64,000 bases of DNA from Oceanihabitans sp. 2_MG-2023 (GTDB taxonomy: Bacteria > Bacteroidota > Bacteroidia > Flavobacteriales > Flavobacteriaceae): positions 579,236 through 643,235 of the forward strand of contig NZ_JAUOQT010000002.1 in assembly GCF_030547245.1 (NCBI RefSeq). The letters run 5' to 3'. The notes below the pieces were generated by a model. The model did not search any database, was not told the origin of the DNA, and worked only from the letters and a program-made list of their open reading frames with translations. Each line of letters starts with the position of its first letter. Position 1 is the stretch's first letter. Made by a program: the position numbers and the translations under genes. Below, piece after piece: positions 1-10,168 of the stretch.

Positions 1-1364
1 GGCAATATCTTAATAAAAACATGTCCTACTTTGGAAGATTAAATTATGATTTTAACAATAAATACCTAGTTTCTATTTTAGGAAGGTATGATGGTTCTTC
101 AACATTTGGTGATAACAATAGATACGGTTTATTCTATGCTGCATCTTTAGGTTGGGTAGCTTCAAACGAAGACTTTTTCAATTCTGAAATTATTGATTTC
201 CTAAAAATTAGAGGTAGTTATGGCGCAACCGGAAGTGATAATCTAGGAGATAATGCAGATGCACAATTTTCTTCCATTAATACATTTCCACAATACACCT
301 TCGATGGTAATATTGTAAGTGGTTCAACATTAGGTTCTATACCAAACCCAGACTTATCATGGGAAACACAAAAACAATTAAATGCTGGTTTTGATATTAG
401 AATGTTTACAAACAAAATATCCATGTCTGCAGACTATTACCAAAAGGATGTAGTAGATTTAATCTTTAGACCTTCACCTAGCTTATATCTTGGTGATATT
501 GCTGCTCCATCTGGAAATGTAGGTGCTTCAAAAACAAACGGTGTAGATATTTCATTAGGTTATAATAATGAATTTTCAGATGACTTTAGCTTTAGTACAA
601 ACATTAACTTTACCACCGTAAATACAGAAGTTACCAAAGTAGATAATGGAGGTGCCGATTTTGTTCTAGGAGCTGGATACGGAATTCCTTATACCATTAT
701 AAGTCGTTTTGAAGAAGGGGAAACACCTTGGTATTTTTATGGTTATCAAACCGATGGCATTTTTCAAACTCAAGAAGAGATTGATACACATGCAACGCAA
801 ACTGGTGCACAACCAGGAGATATTAGATTTGCAGATATAAATGGTGATGGAGTAATTAATGATGAAGATAGAACAAATATAGGAAATCCTTTCCCTGATT
901 TTACTTTTGGTTGGAATGCCTCTATTAACTATAAAAATATAGATTTTAATATTGGAACTTATGCTTCTATTGGAAATGATATTTATAGAGCTTATGAAAG
1001 AAACTCCACCTACACAAACCGTTTTGCTTCTACTTTAGACAGATGGACAGGTCCAGGAACTAGTGATTCAGAACCTAGAGTTACTTTTGAAGACACCAAC
1101 AACAACACAAGAGCTTCAGATAGATATATTGAAGATGGCAGCTTTTTCAAAATTAAAAACTTACAGCTTGGTTATACCATACCAAATGTTCCAGGCATAA
1201 GCAAACTACGTTTATACGCACAAGTTAAAAACGTATATACATTTACCAAATATTCAGGTTACGACCCAGAAATATCTTCTGGTAGTGTTAGTGATACAGG
1301 TGTTGACAGAGGAACCTATCCTATCCCAAGAATTTGGTCTGTTGGATTAAATGTAAACTTTTAA
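1..1364 (+). CDS. SusC-like TonB-dependent receptor, C-terminal part (5' end outside window)
   Basis: Outer-membrane beta-barrel receptor that imports oligosaccharides with its SusD partner. The reading frame is open from position 3, upstream of the first ATG at 21, so the gene begins outside the window and only about 453 C-terminal residues are present, against roughly 1000 for the family. Visible traits are the barrel strands, a 'DINGDGVINDEDRTNIGNPFPDF' type segment near residue 275 that is typical of SusC proteins, and a final strand ending in aromatic 'VNF'. It is followed 12 bp later by SusD, then by a glycan-binding lipoprotein and a GH16 enzyme. This context suggests laminarin oligosaccharides as the ligand; the substrate is inferred from neighbours, not from the receptor itself. 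Confidence 0.95.
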   Translation, partial: QYLNKNMSYFGRLNYDFNNKYLVSILGRYDGSSTFGDNNRYGLFYAASLGWVASNEDFFNSEIIDFLKIRGSYGATGSDNLGDNADAQFSSINTFPQYTFDGNIVSGSTLGSIPNPDLSWETQKQLNAGFDIRMFTNKISMSADYYQKDVVDLIFRPSPSLYLGDIAAPSGNVGASKTNGVDISLGYNNEFSDDFSFSTNINFTTVNTEVTKVDNGGADFVLGAGYGIPYTIISRFEEGETPWYFYGYQTDGIFQTQEEIDTHATQTGAQPGDIRFADINGDGVINDEDRTNIGNPFPDFTFGWNASINYKNIDFNIGTYASIGNDIYRAYERNSTYTNRFASTLDRWTGPGTSDSEPRVTFEDTNNNTRASDRYIEDGSFFKIKNLQLGYTIPNVPGISKLRLYAQVKNVYTFTKYSGYDPEISSGSVSDTGVDRGTYPIPRIWSVGLNVNF

Positions 1365-1376
1365 AAAAAAAGAATT

Positions 1377-2822
1377 ATGAAAATACTTAAAAACTCCGTT
1401 TTACCTTTTATGCTAATCTTTTTAGCATTAGGCTGTTCCGATTATTTAGATGTAGAACCAACAGATACACACGAAATAGAAGATAGTGTTTATTTTCAAC
1501 AAGAAGCAGATTATCAAGCTGCAGTTATAGGAACCTATGACCCTTTACAATGGATGTATTTAAATACACTTATTGGGGATATCGCATCAGACAACTCTTT
1601 ATGTGGTGGCGAAAGCGCAACAGATGTAATTGGGTTACAACAAATTGACGACATGACACACAACCCTAATAATGACAACTTAACCAATTTATGGAAATGG
1701 TGTTATGAAGGCGTAAATCGTGCTAATTATTTAGAAGAAAACAAAACCAAATTAGATTTTGATGGTAAAGAAGCTTTATATGGTGAAGTTTATTTTTTAA
1801 GAGCTTATTATTATTTTGAATTGGTTAAATTTTTTGGAGATGTACCAGTATTTGTGGATAGAAGATTAGATGCTTCAGATTCAGGAAACATACCTAGAAG
1901 TCCAAAAGCAGATGTTTATACACAAATAGAAACAGACCTAAGAGATGCAATTGCTGTGTTACCAACTACACAATCGCAATCAGGAAGAGTAACAAAATAT
2001 GCCGCACAAGCATTATTAGGTAAAGCATATTTGTATCAAGAAAAATTTCCTGAAGCCGCAACAACTTTAAATAATGTAATTGGTGCTTTTACTTTAGTAG
2101 ATGACTTTGAAAGCCAGTTTTTAAAATCTGGAGAAAATGGTATAGAATCTGTTTTTGAAGTACAATACACAAATACGTCAGAGTGGTATGATTGGGATTA
2201 TGTACCGCAAGGGACAGAAGGTAATTTTGGAATAATACACAATGGTCCAAGAGCAGACATTGCTGGCTATGCTAGAGGCTGGGCTTTTAATGTTCCAACA
2301 CAAGACTTATATGATGCTTATGATAGTGAAGACACAAGAAGAGAGGCTACTATACTAACATATTCTGGCGATGCAAGTAGCTTAGCTGGTTATGAACAAA
2401 CGGGATATTTTAACCATAAATACATACCAAGAGCTGGTGAAAGTGGCGCCCAAACAGAACTTAATTATTTGAATAATTATAGAGCTATTCGTTATGCAGA
2501 TGTTTTATTAATGGCTGCAGAAGCAAATGCTAGAGGAAATATTAGTGATGGTTTAGCACAACAATACTTAAATGAAGTTAGAAGAAGAGCTTTTGGTGAT
2601 TTAGATCATGATATAACCTCTTCAGGTAACACATTAGTTCAAGCAATTTGGAACGAAAGAAAACTAGAATTAGCAATGGAAGGGCACCGCTTCTTCGATT
2701 TAGTAAGAACTGGTGAAGCTGCATCAACCATAAATGGTTTTACAACAAATAAACACGAAGTATTCCCTATTCCTCAACTAGAAAGAGATATTTCAGGTAT
2801 AACTCAAAACGAAGGATATTAA
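1377..2822 (+). CDS. SusD-like surface glycan-binding lipoprotein
   Basis: Starch-binding outer-membrane lipoprotein that caps the SusC barrel. The 481-residue length is usual for the family. The N-terminus is a lipoprotein signal with the lipobox cysteine in 'LALGC', followed by 'SDYLDVEPTDTHEIED'. The family's TPR-like features are visible: 'YFLRAYYYFELVKFFGDVPVF' near residue 140, 'YADVLLMAAEANAR' near 375, and the C-terminal 'WNERKLELAMEGHRFFDLVRTG' with a closing 'ITQNEGY'. It lies 12 bp after SusC and 11 bp before the next lipoprotein, so co-transcription is very likely. The proposed ligand, a beta-glucan such as laminarin, is inferred from the GH16/GH17/GH30 genes downstream. Confidence 0.96.
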   Translation: MKILKNSVLPFMLIFLALGCSDYLDVEPTDTHEIEDSVYFQQEADYQAAVIGTYDPLQWMYLNTLIGDIASDNSLCGGESATDVIGLQQIDDMTHNPNNDNLTNLWKWCYEGVNRANYLEENKTKLDFDGKEALYGEVYFLRAYYYFELVKFFGDVPVFVDRRLDASDSGNIPRSPKADVYTQIETDLRDAIAVLPTTQSQSGRVTKYAAQALLGKAYLYQEKFPEAATTLNNVIGAFTLVDDFESQFLKSGENGIESVFEVQYTNTSEWYDWDYVPQGTEGNFGIIHNGPRADIAGYARGWAFNVPTQDLYDAYDSEDTRREATILTYSGDASSLAGYEQTGYFNHKYIPRAGESGAQTELNYLNNYRAIRYADVLLMAAEANARGNISDGLAQQYLNEVRRRAFGDLDHDITSSGNTLVQAIWNERKLELAMEGHRFFDLVRTGEAASTINGFTTNKHEVFPIPQLERDISGITQNEGY

Positions 2823-2833
2823 AAAATAACTAT

Positions 2834-4924
2834 ATGAAAACAATAAAATACATATTCAGTATGTGCATTATTACACTACTAATTATTAGTTGTGTAAATG
2901 ATGATGATAATACAGACTTTGTGAATACTGCTGTCGCTCCAACTAACGTTATGGCATTATTTAATGTAACACAAGACAATACAGGATTGGTTACGATAAC
3001 ACCTACAGCAGAAAATGCAATTAATTTTAATATTTTTTATGGTGATGCAACAGAAGAACCAGCAAATATCATGCAAGGAGAAAATGCGATGCACACATAC
3101 GAAGAAGGTACTTACACCGTAAGAATTGTTGCAGTTGGAGTTACAGGATTAGAAACAGAAATCACAAAAGAATTGGCTGTATCTTTTAATGCTCCTTCAA
3201 ATTTAGTTGCAACCGCAGAAAATGATGTTGCCATATCTAAACAGGTGAATGTTTTAGCTACTGCTGATGATGCAGTAAGTTACGATGTTGATTTTGGAGA
3301 TGGAAGTGAAATACTAACTGGAAACATAGGGGAAATAATTTCTCATATCTATGCAGACGCAGGAACTTATAATATAACTGTTGTGGCGATGGGAGCTGCT
3401 ATTGAAACCACACAATTTATAATTGAAGATTTTGAAGTTACTGCGATTCTTCAACCTTTAGCTTCAGCGCCAACACCTCCTGCAAGAGCTGCTCAAGATG
3501 TTATATCTGTATTTAGTGCAGCATATACAGATTTAGAAAACACAAATTTCTTCCCAGATTGGGGACAAGGCGGACAAGGTAGTTCTTGGGCTATGTTTGA
3601 TTTAGCTGGTGATCAAATGCTTCAATACATTAACCTTAGTTACCAAGGGGTAGCTCTAGAAGACGGAACTAGTGTAGATGTATCTGCAATGGAGTTTCTA
3701 CACATAGATGTATGGACTGCAGATGTTACAACACAAATAGAAACATCATTAATTAATAATCCGGCTGGGTCTTCGGAAGCTCCAGTAACAAATAATTTAA
3801 ATCCAAACGATTGGACAAGTATAGATATTCCAATTTCCGACTATACAGATCAAGGATTAAGTGTAAATGAAATTTTTCAATTAAAATTTGTTGGCACACC
3901 TTGGGCTGCTGGAACTGTATTTATTGATAATATTTACTTCTGGAAAGAATCTACTGGTCCTTCTCCAATAGTAGGCACATGGAAAATAGCACCAGAAGAA
4001 GGTGCCCTTGAAGTTGGAGATGGTGCTGGAACTATATGGTGGGCAATTCCAGCTGCTGATGTAGCAACCAGAGCTTGTTATTTTGATGATGAATATATTT
4101 TTAATGCAGATGGATCCTTCCAAAATGTACTAGGTACAGAAACATGGTTAGAAACATGGCAAGGAGTAGCCGCTGATGGATGTGGAGCACCAATCGCACC
4201 TCATAACGGATCAAGTCCAGCAACATATATCGATAATGGTAATTCTTTAACCATTTCAGGTGTTGGTGCTTATTTAGGAATACCTAAAGTGCATAATACA
4301 GGTGAAGATGGTATGCCAGTAAATGATACTATTACTTATGATTATGTAATAGCACCAGATGGTAATACTTTAGAAATAACAATTTCAGGGTTTAATGGAG
4401 GTACAGAGTATTGGTACTATAAATTAATTAAAGATTCTGCTCCAGTTTCCCCTTTAATTGGTACATGGAAAGTAGCTTCTGAAGAAGGTGCTCTTGAAGT
4501 TGGAGATGGAGCTGGAACGGTATGGTGGTCGATTCCAGATGCTGATCTTGCAGCAAGAGCTTGTTATTTTGATGATGCATATATTTTCAATGCAGATGGA
4601 TCATTTCAAAATGTATTAGGTACAGAAACATGGCTAGAAACATGGCAAGGAGTAGCTGCTGATGGATGTGGAGCTCCAATTGCACCTCATAATGGTACAA
4701 ATACAGCATCGTATACAAGCACAGCAAGTACTGTAACTGTAAATGGCTTAGGTGCATATCTAGGATTGCCTAAGGTGCATAATACAGGTGAAAATGGAAT
4801 GCCTGATAATGATACTATTACCTATGATTATGTATTGTCAACAGATGGTAACACATTAGATATTACTATTTCTGGATTTAATGGAGGTACAGAGTATTGG
4901 TATTATAAATTGATTAAACAATAA
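2834..4924 (+). CDS. PKD-containing surface glycan-binding lipoprotein with duplicated C-terminal domain
   Basis: Probable SusE/F-position surface glycan-binding protein with no catalytic motif. It has a lipoprotein signal (cysteine in 'LLIISC'), two Ig/PKD-like domains (about residues 35-115 and 118-197) and a jelly-roll, carbohydrate-binding-like region (about 210-373) ending in 'VFIDNIYFW'. Two near-identical C-terminal domains follow, at about 376-535 and 538-696. These repeat with an exact 486-bp offset and share runs such as 'EEGALEVGDGAGT' and 'VLGTETWLETWQGVAADGCG'. The duplicated domain resembles the middle part of the GH16 protein that follows ('TWRVKSEKAGHFG...'). The gene sits 11 bp after SusD and 10 bp before GH16. 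A laminarin-binding role is inferred from context. Confidence 0.85.
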   Translation: MKTIKYIFSMCIITLLIISCVNDDDNTDFVNTAVAPTNVMALFNVTQDNTGLVTITPTAENAINFNIFYGDATEEPANIMQGENAMHTYEEGTYTVRIVAVGVTGLETEITKELAVSFNAPSNLVATAENDVAISKQVNVLATADDAVSYDVDFGDGSEILTGNIGEIISHIYADAGTYNITVVAMGAAIETTQFIIEDFEVTAILQPLASAPTPPARAAQDVISVFSAAYTDLENTNFFPDWGQGGQGSSWAMFDLAGDQMLQYINLSYQGVALEDGTSVDVSAMEFLHIDVWTADVTTQIETSLINNPAGSSEAPVTNNLNPNDWTSIDIPISDYTDQGLSVNEIFQLKFVGTPWAAGTVFIDNIYFWKESTGPSPIVGTWKIAPEEGALEVGDGAGTIWWAIPAADVATRACYFDDEYIFNADGSFQNVLGTETWLETWQGVAADGCGAPIAPHNGSSPATYIDNGNSLTISGVGAYLGIPKVHNTGEDGMPVNDTITYDYVIAPDGNTLEITISGFNGGTEYWYYKLIKDSAPVSPLIGTWKVASEEGALEVGDGAGTVWWSIPDADLAARACYFDDAYIFNADGSFQNVLGTETWLETWQGVAADGCGAPIAPHNGTNTASYTSTASTVTVNGLGAYLGLPKVHNTGENGMPDNDTITYDYVLSTDGNTLDITISGFNGGTEYWYYKLIKQ

Positions 4925-4934
4925 ATAAAAAAAG

Positions 4935-6548
4935 ATGAAAAATATAAAATATATTATAACTCTTTTCTTCTCCCTTGTGTTTTTAGTAAGCTGTGAAGAA
5001 GAAAACTACCAATTTGGAGACTTAACTGCACCAACCAACCTTCAAGTTTCGGCTGAAATAATAGGTCAGGATACAGCAAACCCATTTGGTGATGGATCTG
5101 GTAATGTGAATTTTACAGCTACTGCAGATAATGCTATTACCTATAGATATTCATATAATGGAGATCAGGAAATAGCTGCTAACGGTGAACTTGCATATGC
5201 TTTTTCTAATTTAGGTATCAACACCTACACAGTTACAGTTATTGCAATAGGCCCAGGAGGTAATTCTACTTCTGCAACTATTGAAGTAGAAGTATTAGCA
5301 ACCTACTCTGCTCCTGCAGATTTATTAGCAATACTTCATGGAAATGAATCAAAAACTTGGAGAGTTAAATCGGAAAAAGCTGGTCATTTTGGTTTGGGAC
5401 CAGTTGGTGGAGCTCCTACCGAATGGTATGCCGCTGGCCCAAGTGAAAAAGCAGCAACAGGAATGTATGATGATCGTTATGTTTTCCATTCTGATGGAAC
5501 ATTTACCCATGTCACAAATAGCGTAAATGACGATCCAACAGAAGATGTTACTGGTACTATTTTTGGACGTGTTGGTTTAGTTGAAGAATTAGGACCACAC
5601 AACGAAACTCCAAATGGAGATGATATAGAAAACTATCCGTATAGTGACTATTCCGAAAACTGGACTTTAACAGCTCCAGGTGGTAACGAAACTATTAATT
5701 TAAGTGGATTAGGATTTATTGGTTACTACACAGGAGGTTCTCATAGTTATGAAATTTATGATCGTTCAGTGGCAAATGAACTACTTCTTAGAACTACCGA
5801 TGGTAATAATGGTTTTGACTGGTGGTTTATTATAACTTCTGAAGAAGAGGAAACTGGAACAGAACTAGAATTAGTTTGGTCTGATGAATTTGATACGAAT
5901 GGTACTCCTAACCCTGCAAACTGGACCTACGACCTTGGTGCTGGAGGATGGGGAAATCAAGAATTACAAACATATACAGACAACGCCGAAAATGTAATAG
6001 TAGATAATGGCTCACTTATAATAACCGCTAAAGCAAATGGTAGTGGTTATACTTCCGCAAGATTAAAATCCGAAGGATTACAAAGTTTCACCTATGGTAA
6101 AATGGAAATTAGAGCAAAATTACCAGCTTCCCAAGGTACTTGGCCAGCAATTTGGATGTTAGGTTCTAATTTTAGCACAGTAGGTTGGCCTACTTGTGGT
6201 GAAATAGACATTATGGAACAAACAGGTTGGGATAAAAATATTTCCTTAGGCACTTGCCATTGGTTAGATAGCGGAAGCGGAACTAACGCTAGTTTTGGAG
6301 AAACCACAGCTATAGCAAATGCTGCAACAGAATTTCATGTATATTCTCTAGATTGGAGTGAACAATCGGTTAAAATTTCGGTAGATGATGTTCCATTTAT
6401 GACATTAACTAATAGTTCTAATTTACCATTTAATGCAGACTTCTTCTTTATACTTAATATAGCAATGGGAGGAACTCTTGGTGGAGATATTGACCCTGCA
6501 TTTACAGAAGATACCATGGAAATTGATTATGTAAGAGTATATCAATAA
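4935..6548 (+). CDS. GH16 endo-beta-1,3-glucanase (laminarinase) lipoprotein
   Basis: Secreted or surface-anchored laminarinase that cleaves beta-1,3-glucan internally. It has a lipoprotein signal with cysteine in 'FLVSC', an Ig/PKD-like domain (about 30-118), a middle domain (about 128-295) related to the duplicated domain of the preceding lipoprotein, and a C-terminal GH16 catalytic domain (about 300-537). The GH16 signature 'GEIDIMEQ' places the nucleophile E423, the assisting D425 and the acid/base E428. Flanking 'TYDLGAGGWGNQELQTYT' and 'IWMLGSNFSTVGWP' are typical of bacterial laminarinases. The gene ends the outer-membrane part of the operon, since a strong terminator hairpin lies 48 bp downstream. 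The GH16 family call is firm. Laminarin specificity is inferred from sequence type and neighbours. Confidence 0.95.
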   Translation: MKNIKYIITLFFSLVFLVSCEEENYQFGDLTAPTNLQVSAEIIGQDTANPFGDGSGNVNFTATADNAITYRYSYNGDQEIAANGELAYAFSNLGINTYTVTVIAIGPGGNSTSATIEVEVLATYSAPADLLAILHGNESKTWRVKSEKAGHFGLGPVGGAPTEWYAAGPSEKAATGMYDDRYVFHSDGTFTHVTNSVNDDPTEDVTGTIFGRVGLVEELGPHNETPNGDDIENYPYSDYSENWTLTAPGGNETINLSGLGFIGYYTGGSHSYEIYDRSVANELLLRTTDGNNGFDWWFIITSEEEETGTELELVWSDEFDTNGTPNPANWTYDLGAGGWGNQELQTYTDNAENVIVDNGSLIITAKANGSGYTSARLKSEGLQSFTYGKMEIRAKLPASQGTWPAIWMLGSNFSTVGWPTCGEIDIMEQTGWDKNISLGTCHWLDSGSGTNASFGETTAIANAATEFHVYSLDWSEQSVKISVDDVPFMTLTNSSNLPFNADFFFILNIAMGGTLGGDIDPAFTEDTMEIDYVRVYQ

Positions 6549-6595
6549 GACATAAAAGTAGTTTATAATTATTTTGAATTAGTAATTTTAAAATT

Positions 6596-6624
6596 AAAGG
6601 TCGAGCACACTACTCGACCTTTTT
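6596..6624 (+). terminator. Rho-independent terminator after GH16
   Basis: A perfect 10-bp stem (AAAGGTCGAG at 6596-6605 with CTCGACCTTT at 6613-6622) closes a 7-nt loop and runs into five T's. It separates the SusC/D/lipoprotein/GH16 genes from the cytoplasmic phosphorylase and the following hydrolases, so the two halves can be expressed at different levels. Confidence 0.85.
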
Positions 6625-6706
6625 AGTAAATTTTTTGATTCCAGAATAAATTAAACCAATAACCTATTTAAAACATACTATAGACACCATAGTTATAAAT
6701 ATTAAA

Positions 6707-9700
6707 ATGAGTAAAAACCCTATATATATAGGAAGCAATAAAGCTTCATTTGAAGACAACCAAGTTAAAGGAGAACAAGTACTTTTCGAAAACGAGGTTT
6801 ACTATAAAATTTCTAACAATCATAAAATGCGCCCGTTTTTTATGAGTATTGTTAGCAATTCTAATCACTGGATGTTTATTTCAAGTAATGGCGGTTTGTC
6901 TGCTGGTAGAAAAAACGCAGAATATGCGCTATTTCCATATTACACAGATGATAAATTAACAGAACTTGCTGAAATTACTGGAAGTAAAACCATTCTTTTA
7001 GTAAACAAAGAAGACAAAACTTTTTTATGGGAACCTTTTTCTAATAAATATCAAGGAGTTTACACTACTAAAAGGAATCTGTATAAAAATGCATTTGGTA
7101 ATAAGGTCATTTTTGAAGAAGTAAACGAAGATCTAAACCTTACTTTTAGATACCAATGGAACTCAAGTGATAAATACGGTTTCATTAAAAAATCCACCAT
7201 AAGCAACAACAATAATACAGAGGTAACCATTGATGTTTTAGATGGTTTACAAAATTTAATGCCTTATGGTGTTAGTTCCGATTTACAAAACGCAAGCAGC
7301 AATTTAGTTGATGCATACAAAAAGAGTGAATTAGAAGCCGATACTGGCTTAGGTATTTTCGCTTTAAGTGCAATTATTGTTGATAAAGCAGAACCTAGTG
7401 AAGCATTAAAATCTAATATTGTTTGGTCTTTAGGAATTGATAATCCTAAATACTTACTTTCTTCATTACAATTGGATCCTTTTAGACAAGGAAAAGAACT
7501 GAAACAAGAAGTTGATATTAAAGCCGAAAAAGGGGCTTATTTTGTTTCTTCTACAATTCAATTAAAAGCTAATAAAGAAAAAAACTGGATGCTTATTGCA
7601 GATGTTAACCAATCTATGAGTGACATTTGTGCTATTTCAGAAAAAATAAACAATACTAATATTGCTTCATTAATTCAAGAAGATATTGAAGCTGGAACCA
7701 AACAGTTAATTGCTTTAGCAGGAAGTGCAGACGCTTTACAACTAAGTGACAGCTCACTTAGAAACACAAGACATTTTGCAAACACGCTTTTCAATATTAT
7801 GAGAGGTGGTATTTTTGATAATAATTATACTATTGAAAAAGAAGATTTTGTAAAATATATTGCAAATGCTAATAAAAAAGTATTCCAGAAAAAAAAGGAA
7901 CTACTATCCAAACTACCTGAAGTTTTTCAACTAAATACTATAAAAGAGATTGCCGAAAAAGAGGTAGACAAAAATTTTAAACGCCTTTGTTTTGAATATT
8001 TACCATTAAAATTTAGTAGAAGACATGGAGATCCAAGTAGACCTTGGAACAAATTTTCTATCAATACAAGAAATGAAATTGATGGATCTAAAATTTTAGA
8101 CTACGAAGGTAACTGGAGAGATATCTTTCAAAACTGGGAAGCACTTGCGCATTCCTACCCTGAGTTTATTGAAAACATGATTCATAAGTTTTTAAACGCA
8201 TCTACGTTCGATGGTTACAATCCATATCGTGTTACCAAAGGTGGTTTTGACTGGGAAACTATTGAACCAGACGATCCTTGGTCTTATATAGGATATTGGG
8301 GAGATCATCAAATTATTTACTTACTTAAGTTTTTGGAGTTTATTGAAAAGCATTACCCAAATAAATTAGCAGCTTATTTTAACCAAGACATTTTTGTTTA
8401 CGCAAATGTGCCTTATAAAATTAAAAGCTACAAAGAGCTGCTTGCAAATCCAAAAGATACCATAGATTTTGATGAAGAATTAGATGCTAATATTCGTCAA
8501 AAAAGAACAGAATTAGGTGTAGATGGTGCTTTATTAAGAGACGAAAACTTCTTTATCCTTAAAGTAAATATGGTAGAAAAGTTATTAGCAACGGTTTTAG
8601 CTAAACTTTCTAATTTTATTCCTGAAGGAGGAATATGGTTAAATACACAAAGACCAGAATGGAACGATGCAAATAATGCTTTAGTTGGTAATGGTGTTTC
8701 TATGGTTACACTGTATTATTTAAAACGTTTTTTAGACTTTTTTGAAGTTGTTACAACAAATTTAGAAACGGAAGAATTTGAAATTTCTGAAGAATTATCA
8801 CAGTTTTTTAATAAAGTAGTAGCTACTTTTAATACAAACAAACATATTCTTTCTGGAAAAATTTCAGATATAGATAGAAAAACAGTTTTAGACGGACTTG
8901 GTTCTGCTGGAAGCAATTTTAGAGAAACTATTTACAACAATGCATTTACTAGCAATAGAGAAACAATTACCAAAGCAGATTTATTAGCATTTATTAAAAT
9001 TTCTAACAGTTATTTAGAGCACTCTATTAATGCAAACAAAAGAGCAGATAATTTATATCATGCTTATAATTTAATGACTGTAACTAGTGACAACTCAATT
9101 TCTATTTCCTATTTACCAGAAATGTTAGAAGGTCAAGTTGCAGTTTTAAGTTCTGGATATCTAACTCCAAAATCTGCTCTAGAAACGCTAAACGCACTAA
9201 AAGCCAGCGCCTTATTTAGACCGGACCAATACAGCTATATATTGTATCCTAACAAGGTATTACCTCGCTTTACAGACAAAAACAATATTCCTGAAAAAGC
9301 TGTTAAAAACTCAAAACTTTTACAACAATTACTTGCAGATGGTAACGCACAAATAATTCAAAAAGATGTTTTAGGAAACTATCATTTTAACGGAAACTTT
9401 AATAATGCAAACAGTTTAAAAGAAGCACTATCCAACTTGTCTGAAGAAAAATACGGCACACTAATTAAAGACGAAAAAAGTCTTTTAATGGCAACCTTTG
9501 AAGACCTTTTTAACCATAAAGCATTCACAGGAAGATCAGGAACATTCTTTGGTTACGAAGGCTTAGGTTCTATTTATTGGCACATGGTTTCTAAACTACT
9601 TCTTGCTGTTCAAGAAAATGCTTTATTAGCAATAAACAATAAAGATTCTGAGAAAGTTATTGGTGGCATATTAGATCATTATTACGAAATTAACGAAGGT

Positions 9701-10165
9701 ATTGGTGTTAATAAATCTCCAAAATTATATGGTGCATTTCCAACAGATCCATATTCACATACACCAGGTGGAAAAGGGGCACAACAACCAGGAATGACGG
9801 GACAAGTAAAAGAAGATGTGTTATGTAGATTTGGTGAATTAGGTGTTTTTGTTAAAAACGGAATGCTTCAATTCAACCCAAGATTGTTACGACAAGAAGA
9901 GTTTCTTACAGATAACAAAACTTTCAAATACACAAATATCAATAAAGAAGAAAAAGTTATTACAATTAACAAAAACGCTTTGTGTTTCACCTATTGTCAA
10001 GTACCTATAATCTATAGATTGGAAAATAAAAATAGTGTTGAAGTCACTTTATCTAATAATGAAAGAAAAAGCTTTAACGAGTTACAATTAGATATTGAAA
10101 CAAGTAAATCTTTGTTTGAAAGAAACGGAAAAATCAATACAATAACAGTTTCGATTAAAAGATAA
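6707..10165 (+). CDS. Probable GH149-type beta-1,3-glucan phosphorylase
   Basis: Large cytoplasmic protein (1152 residues) without a signal peptide, likely splitting beta-1,3-glucan oligosaccharides with phosphate to give glucose-1-phosphate. The start 'YIGSNKASFEDNQVKGEQVLF' followed by a beta-sandwich-like N-terminal part, and the central 'DDPWSYIGYWGDHQIIYLLK', resemble the inverting phosphorylases of the GH94/GH149/GH161 group. The length matches GH149, which is longer than GH94 (about 800). Context supports it: it follows a laminarinase and is 3 bp upstream of a GH17, and the cluster has a sugar symporter to bring oligosaccharides into the cytoplasm. I rank GH149 first, GH161 second and GH94 third. 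The exact family needs a profile search. Confidence 0.75.
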   Translation: MSKNPIYIGSNKASFEDNQVKGEQVLFENEVYYKISNNHKMRPFFMSIVSNSNHWMFISSNGGLSAGRKNAEYALFPYYTDDKLTELAEITGSKTILLVNKEDKTFLWEPFSNKYQGVYTTKRNLYKNAFGNKVIFEEVNEDLNLTFRYQWNSSDKYGFIKKSTISNNNNTEVTIDVLDGLQNLMPYGVSSDLQNASSNLVDAYKKSELEADTGLGIFALSAIIVDKAEPSEALKSNIVWSLGIDNPKYLLSSLQLDPFRQGKELKQEVDIKAEKGAYFVSSTIQLKANKEKNWMLIADVNQSMSDICAISEKINNTNIASLIQEDIEAGTKQLIALAGSADALQLSDSSLRNTRHFANTLFNIMRGGIFDNNYTIEKEDFVKYIANANKKVFQKKKELLSKLPEVFQLNTIKEIAEKEVDKNFKRLCFEYLPLKFSRRHGDPSRPWNKFSINTRNEIDGSKILDYEGNWRDIFQNWEALAHSYPEFIENMIHKFLNASTFDGYNPYRVTKGGFDWETIEPDDPWSYIGYWGDHQIIYLLKFLEFIEKHYPNKLAAYFNQDIFVYANVPYKIKSYKELLANPKDTIDFDEELDANIRQKRTELGVDGALLRDENFFILKVNMVEKLLATVLAKLSNFIPEGGIWLNTQRPEWNDANNALVGNGVSMVTLYYLKRFLDFFEVVTTNLETEEFEISEELSQFFNKVVATFNTNKHILSGKISDIDRKTVLDGLGSAGSNFRETIYNNAFTSNRETITKADLLAFIKISNSYLEHSINANKRADNLYHAYNLMTVTSDNSISISYLPEMLEGQVAVLSSGYLTPKSALETLNALKASALFRPDQYSYILYPNKVLPRFTDKNNIPEKAVKNSKLLQQLLADGNAQIIQKDVLGNYHFNGNFNNANSLKEALSNLSEEKYGTLIKDEKSLLMATFEDLFNHKAFTGRSGTFFGYEGLGSIYWHMVSKLLLAVQENALLAINNKDSEKVIGGILDHYYEINEGIGVNKSPKLYGAFPTDPYSHTPGGKGAQQPGMTGQVKEDVLCRFGELGVFVKNGMLQFNPRLLRQEEFLTDNKTFKYTNINKEEKVITINKNALCFTYCQVPIIYRLENKNSVEVTLSNNERKSFNELQLDIETSKSLFERNGKINTITVSIKR

Positions 10166-10168
10166 TTT

